From contig DRQL01000332.1 in the NCBI GenBank assembly GCA_011371465.1, positions 1 through 9,337 on the forward strand: a DNA stretch of 9,337 nucleotides, written 5' to 3'. Below, in pieces: positions 1-5,829 of the stretch (positions are counted from its first letter, which is position 1; each line of letters starts with the position of its first letter). The DNA is from Gammaproteobacteria bacterium (GTDB taxonomy: Bacteria > Pseudomonadota > Gammaproteobacteria > DSM-19610). The translations under genes were made by a program, and so were the position numbers. The notes beneath the pieces were generated by a model, which saw nothing but the letters and a program-made list of their open reading frames with translations, did no database searches and had not been told where the DNA came from.

Positions 1-1
1 C

Positions 2-238
2 GCCAATGCCTGTGGCCTGGACATGGTACGCACGGCATCGTCCCGCCACATCGATGACATAAAACGCCTTATCGCCACCTACGACAACGTACGCTTCATT
101 GCCTGCAGCAAGGGCCTGCAACGCCTCCGGGAAAGCGGCATGGACCCGATGGTCATCCCGGGGGTCGATGCACACGAGCCCGCTGCAGACCACCTGATCC
201 AGCGCCTGACGGAAGGCTGGACCTACATCAGAATCTAG
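2..238 (+). CDS. DsrE/DsrF-like protein, C-terminal part (5' truncated by window edge)
   Basis: The reading frame is open from base 2 to the TAG at 236-238, giving 78 residues, so the true start lies outside the window. The tail FIACSKGLQRL, then VIPGV, then a helical stretch and a final GWTYIRI, follows the layout of the C-terminal half of DsrE/DsrF/TusD-type proteins, in which a cysteine-bearing beta strand precedes a helix, a PGV turn and a closing GYAYI-like strand. Members of that family carry or relay sulfur on a conserved cysteine, or are small cytoplasmic proteins of unknown role in sulfur metabolism. The Cys in FIACSK is at the position where many members have one, but I cannot show that it is active. 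The family call rests on pattern only and the missing N-terminus limits it. An inverted-repeat element begins within ten bases of the stop codon. Confidence 0.6.
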   Translation, partial: ANACGLDMVRTASSRHIDDIKRLIATYDNVRFIACSKGLQRLRESGMDPMVIPGVDAHEPAADHLIQRLTEGWTYIRI

Positions 239-244
239 AATTCA

Positions 245-324
245 CGTCATTGCGAGCGTAGCGTGGCAATCTCTGACAGACGGATACCATGCGATGAGAT
301 TGCCGCGCTACGCTCGCAATGACG
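245..324. repeat. Inverted-repeat element, copy 1 (GTCATTGCGAG family)
   Basis: Two 29-bp arms (245-273 and 296-324) are inverted copies with a single mismatch (GCGTGG against GCGCGG) around a 22-bp loop. Each arm begins CGTCATTGCGAG and ends GGCAATCTC. The element follows a GAATTC and lies directly behind the stop codon of the DsrE-like gene. A related copy lies at 3280-3365. Elements with this core are known as dispersed MITE- or REP-like palindromes in many bacterial genomes. In RNA it would fold into a long hairpin, so it may also act as a 3' end for the gene on its left. Confidence 0.85.
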
Positions 325-358
325 AATTTATCAGGTCCCCGCTTACGCTAATAGCACC

Positions 359-1006
359 CTACAACCCGTCCAGCGTATCCTGCAAGTGCTGCCGGGCTGT
401 CTCCGCATCGACCAGCACCGCCGTGAACCCGTAGTTTGCAGTCAGCGTGGCCACCAGCTGGGAGGCGGCATTCACAAAGGCCGTGTCGTCGGCAAAATCC
501 AGCGAACGAATCGCGGCCACCAGCGGTTCACGGCCGGCGCCTGCGGCGCTGCGCAGCGTGGCGGGGATGGTAATGCGCCGGTCACCGGGCACGGCATCCA
601 GCGACTGCAGCAGCCTGGCGATATTGATCACGGCCGGCGTATCCAGGCTGCCTCCCGGCACCAGGTCCAGGGGTGTCATCAGGGGTTTTGCGGTGACGAC
701 TTCACCCAGTGCGATCGACCCGATCGAAAACTGGATCGTTTTTCCGGCTTCGTAACGGAACTCCCCATCGGCCCCGGTGATCCCGCTCACCGAACCCGAG
801 GTATAACGCACGCCCTGCACCGGGCCGTCCACCAGTCGCCCGTCATTGATCACCACGATCAGCCCGTTACCGATGCTGCCATCCTCCTTGTCCCGGTCAT
901 GGTTTCCCGAACTGGCGACAAAGGCACACTGGGCCCCGGCCAGCGCCAGCAGGGCGAACGAAGCAAAAATGAAGCGCAGACAGATCGACCTCATAACAGG
1001 TATCAT
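359..1006 (-). CDS. Small secreted protein with repeat-type beta domain, function unknown
   Basis: The product has 215 residues. A basic start and hydrophobic core (about residues 5-26, ending ALAGAQC) indicate export. The cysteine is not in a good lipobox, so a plain signal peptide is more likely than a lipoprotein. Next comes a segment of the form DGPVQGVRYTSGSVSG, GADGEFRYEAGKTIQFSIG, SIALGEV, then TPLDL and VINIARLLQSLD. This combination recurs in surface or periplasmic proteins of Gammaproteobacteria, where a short beta module with the G-x-F-x-Y-x-x-G pattern precedes the helical NIARLLQSLD stretch. No catalytic motif is visible. An alternative ATG four codons downstream (994) is equally plausible, since neither start has a clear ribosome binding site. 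The gene diverges from the yajD-like gene. Confidence 0.7.
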   Translation of the reverse strand: MIPVMRSICLRFIFASFALLALAGAQCAFVASSGNHDRDKEDGSIGNGLIVVINDGRLVDGPVQGVRYTSGSVSGITGADGEFRYEAGKTIQFSIGSIALGEVVTAKPLMTPLDLVPGGSLDTPAVINIARLLQSLDAVPGDRRITIPATLRSAAGAGREPLVAAIRSLDFADDTAFVNAASQLVATLTANYGFTAVLVDAETARQHLQDTLDGL

Positions 1007-1033
1007 TATACTGGAATATGCGGGTCAGAATCC
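985..1033. promoter_or_regulatory. Possible overlapping divergent promoters sharing one TATA-like box
   Basis: On the minus strand, TATAAT (1010-1005) is a perfect -10 box with only a weak GGATTC at -35 (1033-1028, 17-bp spacing). On the plus strand, TATACT (1007-1012) pairs with TCGACC (985-990) at 16-bp spacing, upstream of the HNH gene. Both -10 boxes occupy the same bases. The minus-strand box would start transcripts almost at the ATG of the secreted protein gene, implying a very short or absent leader, or use of the second ATG. This is inference from consensus matching only. Confidence 0.3.
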
Positions 1034-1079
1034 GGCCGGCAAACACTGCCATTCGCCCCGGAAACGGGCAGGAAGCCGT

Positions 1080-1457
1080 ATGACAAAGAACGCAGACAGC
1101 CCTGGAAACAACAAGCTGGATCAACTGGTTGCGCAATCCCGGCAGCAACGCGAACAGCGCGAGCGGGGCTACCGGGAACAGGCCCTGAAAATGTACCCCT
1201 GGATCTGCGGCCGCTGCCAGCGGGAATTCACCCGCGCCACCGTGCAGCAGCTGACCGTACACCACCGCGATCACAACCACGACAATAACCCGGCCGACGG
1301 CAGTAACTGGGAACTGCTGTGCGTCTACTGCCATGACAATGAACACCAGCGCCTGCTGGAAGCCGAATCACAAAACAGCACGGCGGGTGGTGACGCAGGC
1401 ACTGCGCACGCCACCCATAACCCGTTTTCCAGCCTGAAAGACCTGCTGGACAAGTAG
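1080..1457 (+). CDS. yajD: YajD-type HNH nuclease family protein
   Basis: The product has 125 residues. I chose the ATG at 1080 because AGGA sits just upstream, and because homology to E. coli YajD begins shortly after it; the frame stays open upstream, but those codons read into the divergent promoter region. The core GYREQALKMYPWICGRC, LTVHHRDHNHDNNPADGSNW and CVYCHDNEH matches YajD closely from memory. CxxC and CxxCH pairs would bind a structural zinc, and HHRDHNH...N...H is the HNH (beta-beta-alpha-metal) nuclease motif. The end, NPFSSLKDLLDK, also follows the YajD tail. YajD-type proteins are small cytoplasmic putative endonucleases with no established substrate. The next gene starts 22 bp downstream on the same strand, so the two may be cotranscribed. 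Confidence 0.88.
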   Translation: MTKNADSPGNNKLDQLVAQSRQQREQRERGYREQALKMYPWICGRCQREFTRATVQQLTVHHRDHNHDNNPADGSNWELLCVYCHDNEHQRLLEAESQNSTAGGDAGTAHATHNPFSSLKDLLDK

Positions 1458-1479
1458 TAGGCGCATACCGGTTCCCGCC

Positions 1480-2961
1480 ATGCCTGCCACCGCCCCCGGG
1501 TACTACCTGCTCCCCTGCCTGCTCCTGCTGGCACTGGTGGCATGGAACCCGGCTTCGGCGCAGGACGATGACCCGCACCAGGTGCCTTTGCGCGAACTGG
1601 AAAAGACCTTCACCGGCGATCTGCCGGAGATGCGCAAGCGCAAACGGATACGCGCCCTGGTCACCTACAGCAGGACCGACTTCTTCTTTGACCACGGACG
1701 CGCACGAGGCATACAGGTCGAGTTCCTGCAAGCGTACGAAAAGTTCATCAACAAGGGCGTCAAACGCGCCACCGACCAAATACACATCACCTACCTCCCG
1801 GTCACCTTCGACCAGCTGATTCCCGCCCTGCGGGCCGGCAAGGGCGACATTGCCGCGGCCTTCCTGACCGTCACGCCGGAACGCGAAAAGAAAGTCGCGT
1901 TTGCAACCGGCGGCAAACTGAAGGTCCGTGAACTGGTGGTGACCCACAAGGATACGAGCGGCATCGAATCCGTGCAGGACCTGTCCGGAAAATCCGTCTA
2001 TGTACTGAAAGACAGCAGCTACGTGCGCCACCTGGAACAACTCAACCTGCAGTTGCGGCGCGCACGCAAACCGCCGGTCAGGATCGTGCCGGCGGACCCG
2101 AACCTGCTCAGCGAGGACATCCTGGAACTGGTCAACGCCGGGGTGGTTCCCATCACCATCGTCGACGACTACAAGGCCCGGGGCTGGAAAAAAGTGCTGC
2201 CGGATATCCGCGTGCACGAAACAGTCAGCATCCGCGACGACAACACCGTCGGCTGGGCAACCCGCAGGCAGAACCCGGAGCTGGGCAAAAGCCTGGACCG
2301 GTTTGCGCGCAAGGTCGGCAAAGGCACACTGCTCGGCAACATGCTGTTCAGGCGCTACTACCGGGATACCCGCTGGATCGACAACCCGGTCAGCCGGGAG
2401 CAGCGCAAACGGCAGGAGCGGTTTATCGCCCTGTTCAGGAAATACGGCAAGCGATATGGCTTCGACCACCTGGCCCTGATGGCCCAGGCCTACCAGGAAT
2501 CAGGTCTCGACAACCGGAAAAAAAGCCACCGCGGCGCGGTCGGTATCATGCAGCTGCTGCCCTCGACCGCCGCCGACCCGCACGTAAACGTAAAAAACAT
2601 CCGCCAGCTGGAAAACAATATTCACGCCGGCACCAAGTACCTCGCCTTCCTGCGCGACCGCTACTTCAACGACCCCGGCATCAGCCACAAGAACCGCCTG
2701 GCATTCACTTGGGCCGCCTACAACACCGGCCCCGCCAGCCTGCGCAAGGTGCGCGACAAGGCCAAAAAAATGGGCCTGGACCCGAACGTCTGGTTTGGCA
2801 ATGTGGAACTGGCCGCCGGCCGCTATATCGGCAAGGAGCCGGTGCAGTACGTGGCCAATATCTACAAGTACTACGTGGCCTACAAACTGGCCGACGAACT
2901 CGCTGACCGGAAAAAGAAACACCGCAGGACCGCATCCGCAGGCACTGACCGGCCTGGCTGA
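1480..2961 (+). CDS. MltF-like protein: periplasmic solute-binding domain fused to lytic transglycosylase
   Basis: The product has 493 residues. Residues 1-27 form a signal peptide (hydrophobic LLPCLLLLALVAW, cleavage after ASA). Residues about 55-295 look like a family 3 solute-binding domain (RIRALVTYSRTDFFF, GIQVEFL, ALRAGKGDIAAAFLT-TPER, DLSGKSVYVLKDSSY, VDDY). Residues about 320-470 form an SLT lytic transglycosylase domain with AQAYQESGLD (catalytic Glu340), GAVGIMQLLPSTA (352-364) and WAAYNTGP (411-418). This is the architecture of MltF, which cleaves peptidoglycan glycan strands to 1,6-anhydro-muropeptides, while its N-terminal domain modulates activity. Unlike E. coli MltF I see no amino-terminal transmembrane or lipid anchor beyond the cleavable signal, so a soluble periplasmic enzyme is likely. 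The ATG has only a weak ribosome binding site. It follows the HNH gene and converges with slyX. Confidence 0.9.
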   Translation: MPATAPGYYLLPCLLLLALVAWNPASAQDDDPHQVPLRELEKTFTGDLPEMRKRKRIRALVTYSRTDFFFDHGRARGIQVEFLQAYEKFINKGVKRATDQIHITYLPVTFDQLIPALRAGKGDIAAAFLTVTPEREKKVAFATGGKLKVRELVVTHKDTSGIESVQDLSGKSVYVLKDSSYVRHLEQLNLQLRRARKPPVRIVPADPNLLSEDILELVNAGVVPITIVDDYKARGWKKVLPDIRVHETVSIRDDNTVGWATRRQNPELGKSLDRFARKVGKGTLLGNMLFRRYYRDTRWIDNPVSREQRKRQERFIALFRKYGKRYGFDHLALMAQAYQESGLDNRKKSHRGAVGIMQLLPSTAADPHVNVKNIRQLENNIHAGTKYLAFLRDRYFNDPGISHKNRLAFTWAAYNTGPASLRKVRDKAKKMGLDPNVWFGNVELAAGRYIGKEPVQYVANIYKYYVAYKLADELADRKKKHRRTASAGTDRPG

Positions 2962-3004
2962 AGCCCTCCCCCGCGGTTCGGATTCCACCTGGAGGCGGGT
3001 CCGC

Positions 3005-3220
3005 TCAGTAATGTGGTGGCAGCTCCTCTTCGGGTGGAACCTCACCGGGTGGCTGCAGGGCGCTGAGCTGCGTCTCCAGCCGCTTGACCAGTTTCGCCAG
3101 TGCCCGGAGCTGCTGTTCCTGGTCCAGCACGGTCCGCGTGAGTTCCTCCAGCGCCGATTCCTGGTGTGCGTAACGCACCTCGATGGTTTCCAGCCGTGCG
3201 TCGATGTTGCTGTCTGTCAT
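3005..3220 (-). CDS. slyX: SlyX family coiled-coil protein
   Basis: The product has 71 residues. The pattern ARLETIEVRYAHQESALEEL, then a heptad-rich stretch LRALAKLVKRLETQLSAL and a final LPPHY, is the hallmark of SlyX: one long amphipathic coiled coil with a conserved PPHY end. The molecular role of SlyX is unknown. In enterobacteria the gene lies near slyD, which is not present here. The ATG at 3220 has AGGGG a few bases upstream. The gene converges on the MltF-like gene across 43 bp in which I see no convincing terminator. A perfect inverted repeat lies about 30 bp upstream of the start. Confidence 0.92.
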   Translation of the reverse strand: MTDSNIDARLETIEVRYAHQESALEELTRTVLDQEQQLRALAKLVKRLETQLSALQPPGEVPPEEELPPHY

Positions 3221-3249
3221 GGCCCCTGTCTGCCTTTACCTGCATAAGT

Positions 3250-3271
3250 AGAGGTATCCAGCGATACCTCT
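3250..3271. repeat. Perfect 9-bp inverted repeat upstream of slyX
   Basis: AGAGGTATC (3250-3258) and GATACCTCT (3263-3271) are perfect complements around CAGC. The hairpin lies between slyX and the second inverted-repeat element, with no T-tract on either side, so it is a poor terminator candidate. It could be an operator or leader hairpin for slyX, or an end of the adjacent repeat element. Its function is not known. Confidence 0.55.
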
Positions 3272-3279
3272 GCTGAATT

Positions 3280-3365
3280 CGTCATTGCGAGGAACGAAGT
3301 GACGCGGCAATCTCATGCAATGGAACCCATCCGTTGGAGATTGCCGCGCTACGCTCGCAATGACG
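3280..3365. repeat. Inverted-repeat element, copy 2 (GTCATTGCGAG family), asymmetric arms
   Basis: The left arm (3280-3314, 35 nt) begins CGTCATTGCGAGGAACGAAG and ends GACGCGGCAATCTC. The right arm (3337-3365, 29 nt) is the inverse of CGTCATTGCGAGCGTAGCG followed by CGGCAATCTC, identical in type to the copy 1 arms. The left arm therefore carries a 6-base longer variant centre (GAACGAAGTGA type). As in copy 1, GAATTC flanks the left edge. The element sits in the spacer between slyX and the hotdog gene. Confidence 0.85.
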
Positions 3366-3477
3366 GAAATTCTGAATTGATCAGATGCTCCCTGACATGT
3401 GCGTTCACTGCGCCAATAGTGTAAAACAAACCAGGCGCCATTACTGGCAGCGCCCGTGGTTTCACAGGAGCCCCACC

Positions 3478-3969
3478 ATGACCAGGTCCATTGGTCCCGG
3501 ATTACGACACTACTGGCAACGCCTGGCCCGCTGGCCGGGCGGCGCCTGGCTGTTCAGCCGCGCGCTGGGGCTAACCGTACCGTACACGGGTACGCTCGGT
3601 GCCCGGGTGCAGCGGCTCACCCCCGGGCACTGCCGGGTCACCTTGCGCGATCGACGCCGGGTGCGTAACCACCTGCGTTCGGTGCACGCCATAGCGCTGG
3701 CCAACCTGGGCGAGATGGTGACCGGGCTGGCCTTGCTGAACAGCCTGCCGGACCGGACACGCGGCATCCTGACCGGGATTTCCGTCGACTACCTGAAAAA
3801 GGCGCGCGGCACCCTCTGTGCGGAATGCCGTTGTGATATCCCGGACAGCAACGCGGCCGGGGAACAGTCCGTGACGGGCACGATACGTGACAGTGCCGGC
3901 GACACGGTCGCCACCGTACAGGCCCGCTGGCTGATCGGTCCTGAAAAGGAAGACCCCGGTGTCGACTGA
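3478..3969 (+). CDS. Hotdog-fold protein, DUF4442 / thioesterase-like
   Basis: The product has 163 residues from the ATG at 3478, which has CAGGAG seven bases upstream. The frame stays open upstream to an ATG at 3385 with no ribosome binding site. Residues 64-85 (NHLRSVHAIALANLGEMVTG) follow the hotdog long-helix signature N-H-x-x-S-x-H-x-x-A-x-x-x-L-x-E seen in DUF4442 and PaaI-like proteins. The stretch ISVDYLKKARG (101-111) fits the substrate-channel strand that follows, and the rest forms the remaining beta strands. Relatives are acyl-CoA thioesterases or acyl-binding proteins; I cannot assign a substrate. No signal peptide is seen, so it should be cytoplasmic. Its stop overlaps the start of the next gene by 11 bp, which implies translational coupling with the flavoprotein. 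Confidence 0.75.
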   Translation: MTRSIGPGLRHYWQRLARWPGGAWLFSRALGLTVPYTGTLGARVQRLTPGHCRVTLRDRRRVRNHLRSVHAIALANLGEMVTGLALLNSLPDRTRGILTGISVDYLKKARGTLCAECRCDIPDSNAAGEQSVTGTIRDSAGDTVATVQARWLIGPEKEDPGVD

Positions 3970-4990
3970 GTTCAGCCGCGCCCTGCACATCGACGTCCCG
4001 CTGATCTGCGGCGCCATGTACCCCTGCTCCAATCCCGAACTGGTCGCCGCGGTCTCCGAGGCAGGCGGCATCGGCGTCGTGCAGCCGCTCAGCCTGAGTT
4101 ATGTGCATGGCTATGAATTCCGGGCCGGGCTGCGTTATATCCGCAGCCTTACCCGCAAACCGATTGGCGTCAACCTGATCATCGAAAGCAGCTCGAAAAA
4201 ATACCTCGCCCGGGTGCACAACTGGCTGGACATCGCGCTGGAGGAACAGGTGCCCTTCCTGGTCACGGCGCTGGGTAATCCGCGCTGGGTGGTGGAGCGG
4301 GCCAGGGCCGCCGGGGTGCTGGTGTACCACGATGTCACCAGCCGCCGCTGGGCCGAAAAAGCACTGGATGGCGGCGTGGACGGTTTTATCTGCGTCAACA
4401 ACCGTGCCGGTGGACACGCCGGTACGCTGTCGCCACAGCAGCTGCTGGAAGAGCTGAGGGTGCTCGGCAAACCGCTGGTCTGCGCCGGCGGCATCAGCAC
4501 GCCGGAAGCCTTCGGCGAAGCCATCGCCTCCGGTTACGCGGGGGTGCAGATGGGCACGCGTTTTATTGCCACCCGCGAGTGCAGTGCCCACCAGGACTAC
4601 AAGGACGCCATCCTCGCCGCAAACGAAACGGACATCGTACTCAGCGAAAAAATTTCCGGCGTACCGGTGTCGATCATCAAAACGCCCTTTATCGAACGGA
4701 CCGGCACCCGGGCCGGTGCGCTGGCGCGCTGGATGCTGCGCGGGCACCGGACCAAACACTGGATGCGCACCCTGTACACACTGCAGTCGCTGTGGAAACT
4801 GAAACACGCGTCCCTGCAGGGAACCCGTTACCAGGATTACTTCCAGGCCGGCAAGAGCGTAGCCGGCATCCACGCGATCCGACCGGCTGCCGAAATCGTC
4901 GCCGAATGCGCCCGCGCACTGTCATCCTTCGATACCCGACAGCCCGGGGAAGCGCCCGGGAATGACGGCAAATCCCTTTCAGGACAATAG
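3959..4990 (+). CDS. Nitronate monooxygenase family flavoprotein
   Basis: The product has 343 residues from a GTG start at 3959 with AAGGA eight bases upstream; the next in-frame ATG lies at codon 20, inside the conserved barrel start. The TIM-barrel FMN signature is complete: PLICGAMYPCSNPELVAAV (14-32), AGGIGVVQP (35-43), NNRAGGHAG (147-155) with His153 at the catalytic position of bacterial nitronate monooxygenases, CAGGIS (175-180), and GVQMGTRFIAT (195-205), which binds the FMN phosphate. Family members oxidise alkyl nitronates such as propionate 3-nitronate, but many relatives act elsewhere, including enoyl-ACP reductase-like forms. The long, basic C-terminal part (about 255-343) is not one I can assign. 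The coupling to a hotdog protein hints at a CoA or acyl substrate rather than simple nitronate detoxification. Confidence 0.85.
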   Translation: MSTEFSRALHIDVPLICGAMYPCSNPELVAAVSEAGGIGVVQPLSLSYVHGYEFRAGLRYIRSLTRKPIGVNLIIESSSKKYLARVHNWLDIALEEQVPFLVTALGNPRWVVERARAAGVLVYHDVTSRRWAEKALDGGVDGFICVNNRAGGHAGTLSPQQLLEELRVLGKPLVCAGGISTPEAFGEAIASGYAGVQMGTRFIATRECSAHQDYKDAILAANETDIVLSEKISGVPVSIIKTPFIERTGTRAGALARWMLRGHRTKHWMRTLYTLQSLWKLKHASLQGTRYQDYFQAGKSVAGIHAIRPAAEIVAECARALSSFDTRQPGEAPGNDGKSLSGQ

Positions 4991-4994
4991 CCTG

Positions 4995-5024
4995 TTGACC
5001 TCGATGCCCCCTTCTGGCTATATT
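4995..5024 (+). promoter_or_regulatory. Candidate sigma-70 promoter of the cold-shock gene
   Basis: TTGACC (4995-5000) and TATATT (5019-5024) are separated by 18 bp, the best housekeeping promoter match in the window. Transcription would start near 5031, leaving a leader of about 113 nt before the cold-shock ATG at 5144. Long structured leaders are a known feature of cspA-type genes, where they act as cold-responsive mRNA switches; whether this one does is inference. Confidence 0.6.
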
Positions 5025-5143
5025 CGACCTGCTTGCACAGAATAAGGCTTCCTGCCAACAGACTTACCCCGGTAATTCTTGTCGTATGTCCGCCCTTATC
5101 TGCGATTGCACAGGCTCACTGTTTCAATCTAGAGGTTTTATAC

Positions 5144-5350
5144 ATGGCTACAGGCACCGTAAAGTGGTTCAACGAATCCAAGGGTTTTGGCTTCATCTCC
5201 CCTTCCGACGGAAGCACCGATGTTTTTGTTCACTTCTCGGCCATCGCCGGGGACGGATTCAAGACACTGATGGAAGGACAGACCGTGAATTTTGACGTCG
5301 AAAAAGGCCCCAAGGGTCTGCAGGCGACCAACGTCACGGTAGACGGTTAG
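5144..5350 (+). CDS. CspA-family cold-shock protein
   Basis: The product has 68 residues and forms a single cold-shock domain (five-stranded OB fold) that binds single-stranded nucleic acid and melts RNA structure. It has WFN (8-10), RNP1 KGFGFI (13-18), RNP2 VFVHF (27-31) and the conserved FKTLMEGQTVNF end, which is full family length. The ATG at 5144 is chosen because all homologues begin MATGTVKWFN or similar; AGAGG lies upstream. The frame is open further upstream, but that part is leader. I cannot tell which paralogue (cspA, cspC, cspD, cspE and so on) it is, so no symbol is given. It has its own promoter and leader and ends at a strong hairpin shared with the convergent small gene. Confidence 0.95.
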   Translation: MATGTVKWFNESKGFGFISPSDGSTDVFVHFSAIAGDGFKTLMEGQTVNFDVEKGPKGLQATNVTVDG

Positions 5351-5365
5351 CACCGGCTTCATATA

Positions 5366-5396
5366 CTGCCACCCCGCCTGAGCGGCGGGGTGGCAG
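5366..5396. terminator. Strong hairpin between convergent genes, probably bidirectional 3' end
   Basis: CTGCCACCCCGCC (5366-5378) and GGCGGGGTGGCAG (5384-5396) form a perfect 13-bp stem with a TGAGC loop, 16 bp after the cold-shock stop and 43 bp after the end of the convergent gene. There is no T-run on either side, so it may work as an mRNA 3' stabiliser or a weak intrinsic terminator rather than a classic one. Confidence 0.65.
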
Positions 5397-5438
5397 CAAA
5401 ACCGGTAACCACCGGTGACCGGCTTCTTACCCCGGGCG

Positions 5439-5660
5439 TCAGCCCGTCATGATGTCGCCGTGCACCCCGCGACGGCCCAGTTCCCTGAGTATCGCCATCG
5501 GCGATATGTGATCTTCTTCAAACTCAACCAGCATATCGTGCGGTGTTTTGGCATGGATCTCGACGTCGGTGATATGACTGACGCCCCGCATATCCTGCTG
5601 CAACGAGCTCATACGGTTTGCGTCAAGATCTTCATCGATGCGGATGTAAATGGTGTGCAT
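5439..5660 (-). CDS. Small HMA-like (ferredoxin-fold) protein without CxxC, function unknown
   Basis: The product has 73 residues from the ATG at 5660, which has a perfect AGGAGG six bases upstream. An ATG at 5753 in the same frame would add 31 residues (CVGRAGESG, DRRRGTRR and so on) that look non-conserved. The order of elements is strand (HTIYIRID), helix (ANRMSSLQQDMRGV), strand (SHITDVEIHA), strand (HDMLVEFEED), helix (SPMAILRELGRRG), which is the beta-alpha-beta-beta-alpha plan of heavy-metal-associated domains. The metal-binding MxCxxC loop is absent, and the protein contains no cysteine at all. Small proteins of this shape occur as uncharacterised genes in proteobacteria. It is cytoplasmic, with no signal peptide. 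It converges on the cold-shock gene and lies downstream of the SUMF1-type gene, from which a promoter separates it. Confidence 0.7.
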   Translation of the reverse strand: MHTIYIRIDEDLDANRMSSLQQDMRGVSHITDVEIHAKTPHDMLVEFEEDHISPMAILRELGRRGVHGDIMTG

Positions 5661-5774
5661 ATCGTTCCTCCTGGTTCCTCGTCTCCTGTCACTATCAGGA
5701 ACCCCCGATTCACCAGCTCTACCGACGCAGGCCGGCAAAGACAAACCGTGCATGAATCGAAGTCTCCTTTAAAA

Positions 5775-5802
5775 AATATAGACCAGTACAGGAAATGTAC
5801 AA
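5775..5802 (-). promoter_or_regulatory. Candidate promoter of the small HMA-like gene
   Basis: On the minus strand TTGTAC (5802-5797) and TATATT (5780-5775) are spaced by 16 bp, with start expected near 5768 and a leader of about 108 nt to the chosen ATG. The -35 match is only partial. The spacer and -35 overlap a set of GTAC repeats described separately. Confidence 0.4.
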
Positions 5803-5808
5803 GTACTT
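5786..5808. promoter_or_regulatory. Operator-like GTAC repeats over the promoter of the HMA-like gene
   Basis: GTACA (5786-5790) and TGTAC (5796-5800) form an inverted repeat around GGAAA, followed directly by the palindrome AAGTACTT (5801-5808). The cluster covers the predicted spacer and -35 box, a position typical for a repressor site. No regulator gene is visible nearby. Confidence 0.4.
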
Positions 5809-5829
5809 CCTGCAAAAGACTTCTTTCGT

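Noticed and set aside
386..1288. Plus-strand open frame of 300 codons over the secreted protein and HNH genes
   Set aside because: The peptide is rich in His, Gln, Gly and Arg without motifs, and it overlaps two supported genes in other frames.
1228..2469. Long minus-strand open frame (413 codons) opposite the MltF-like gene
   Set aside because: It mirrors the codon pattern of the plus-strand gene, has no recognisable motif or ribosome binding site, and covers a fully explained two-domain protein.
3638..4873. Long minus-strand open frame opposite the hotdog and flavoprotein genes
   Set aside because: It spans two real, motif-bearing plus-strand genes and its product is low-complexity and motif-free, as expected of an antisense shadow in GC-rich DNA.
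4939..4964. CCCGGGG/CCCGGG hairpin near the end of the flavoprotein gene
   Set aside because: It lies inside the coding sequence, has no T-tract, and is a likely by-product of GC-rich codons.
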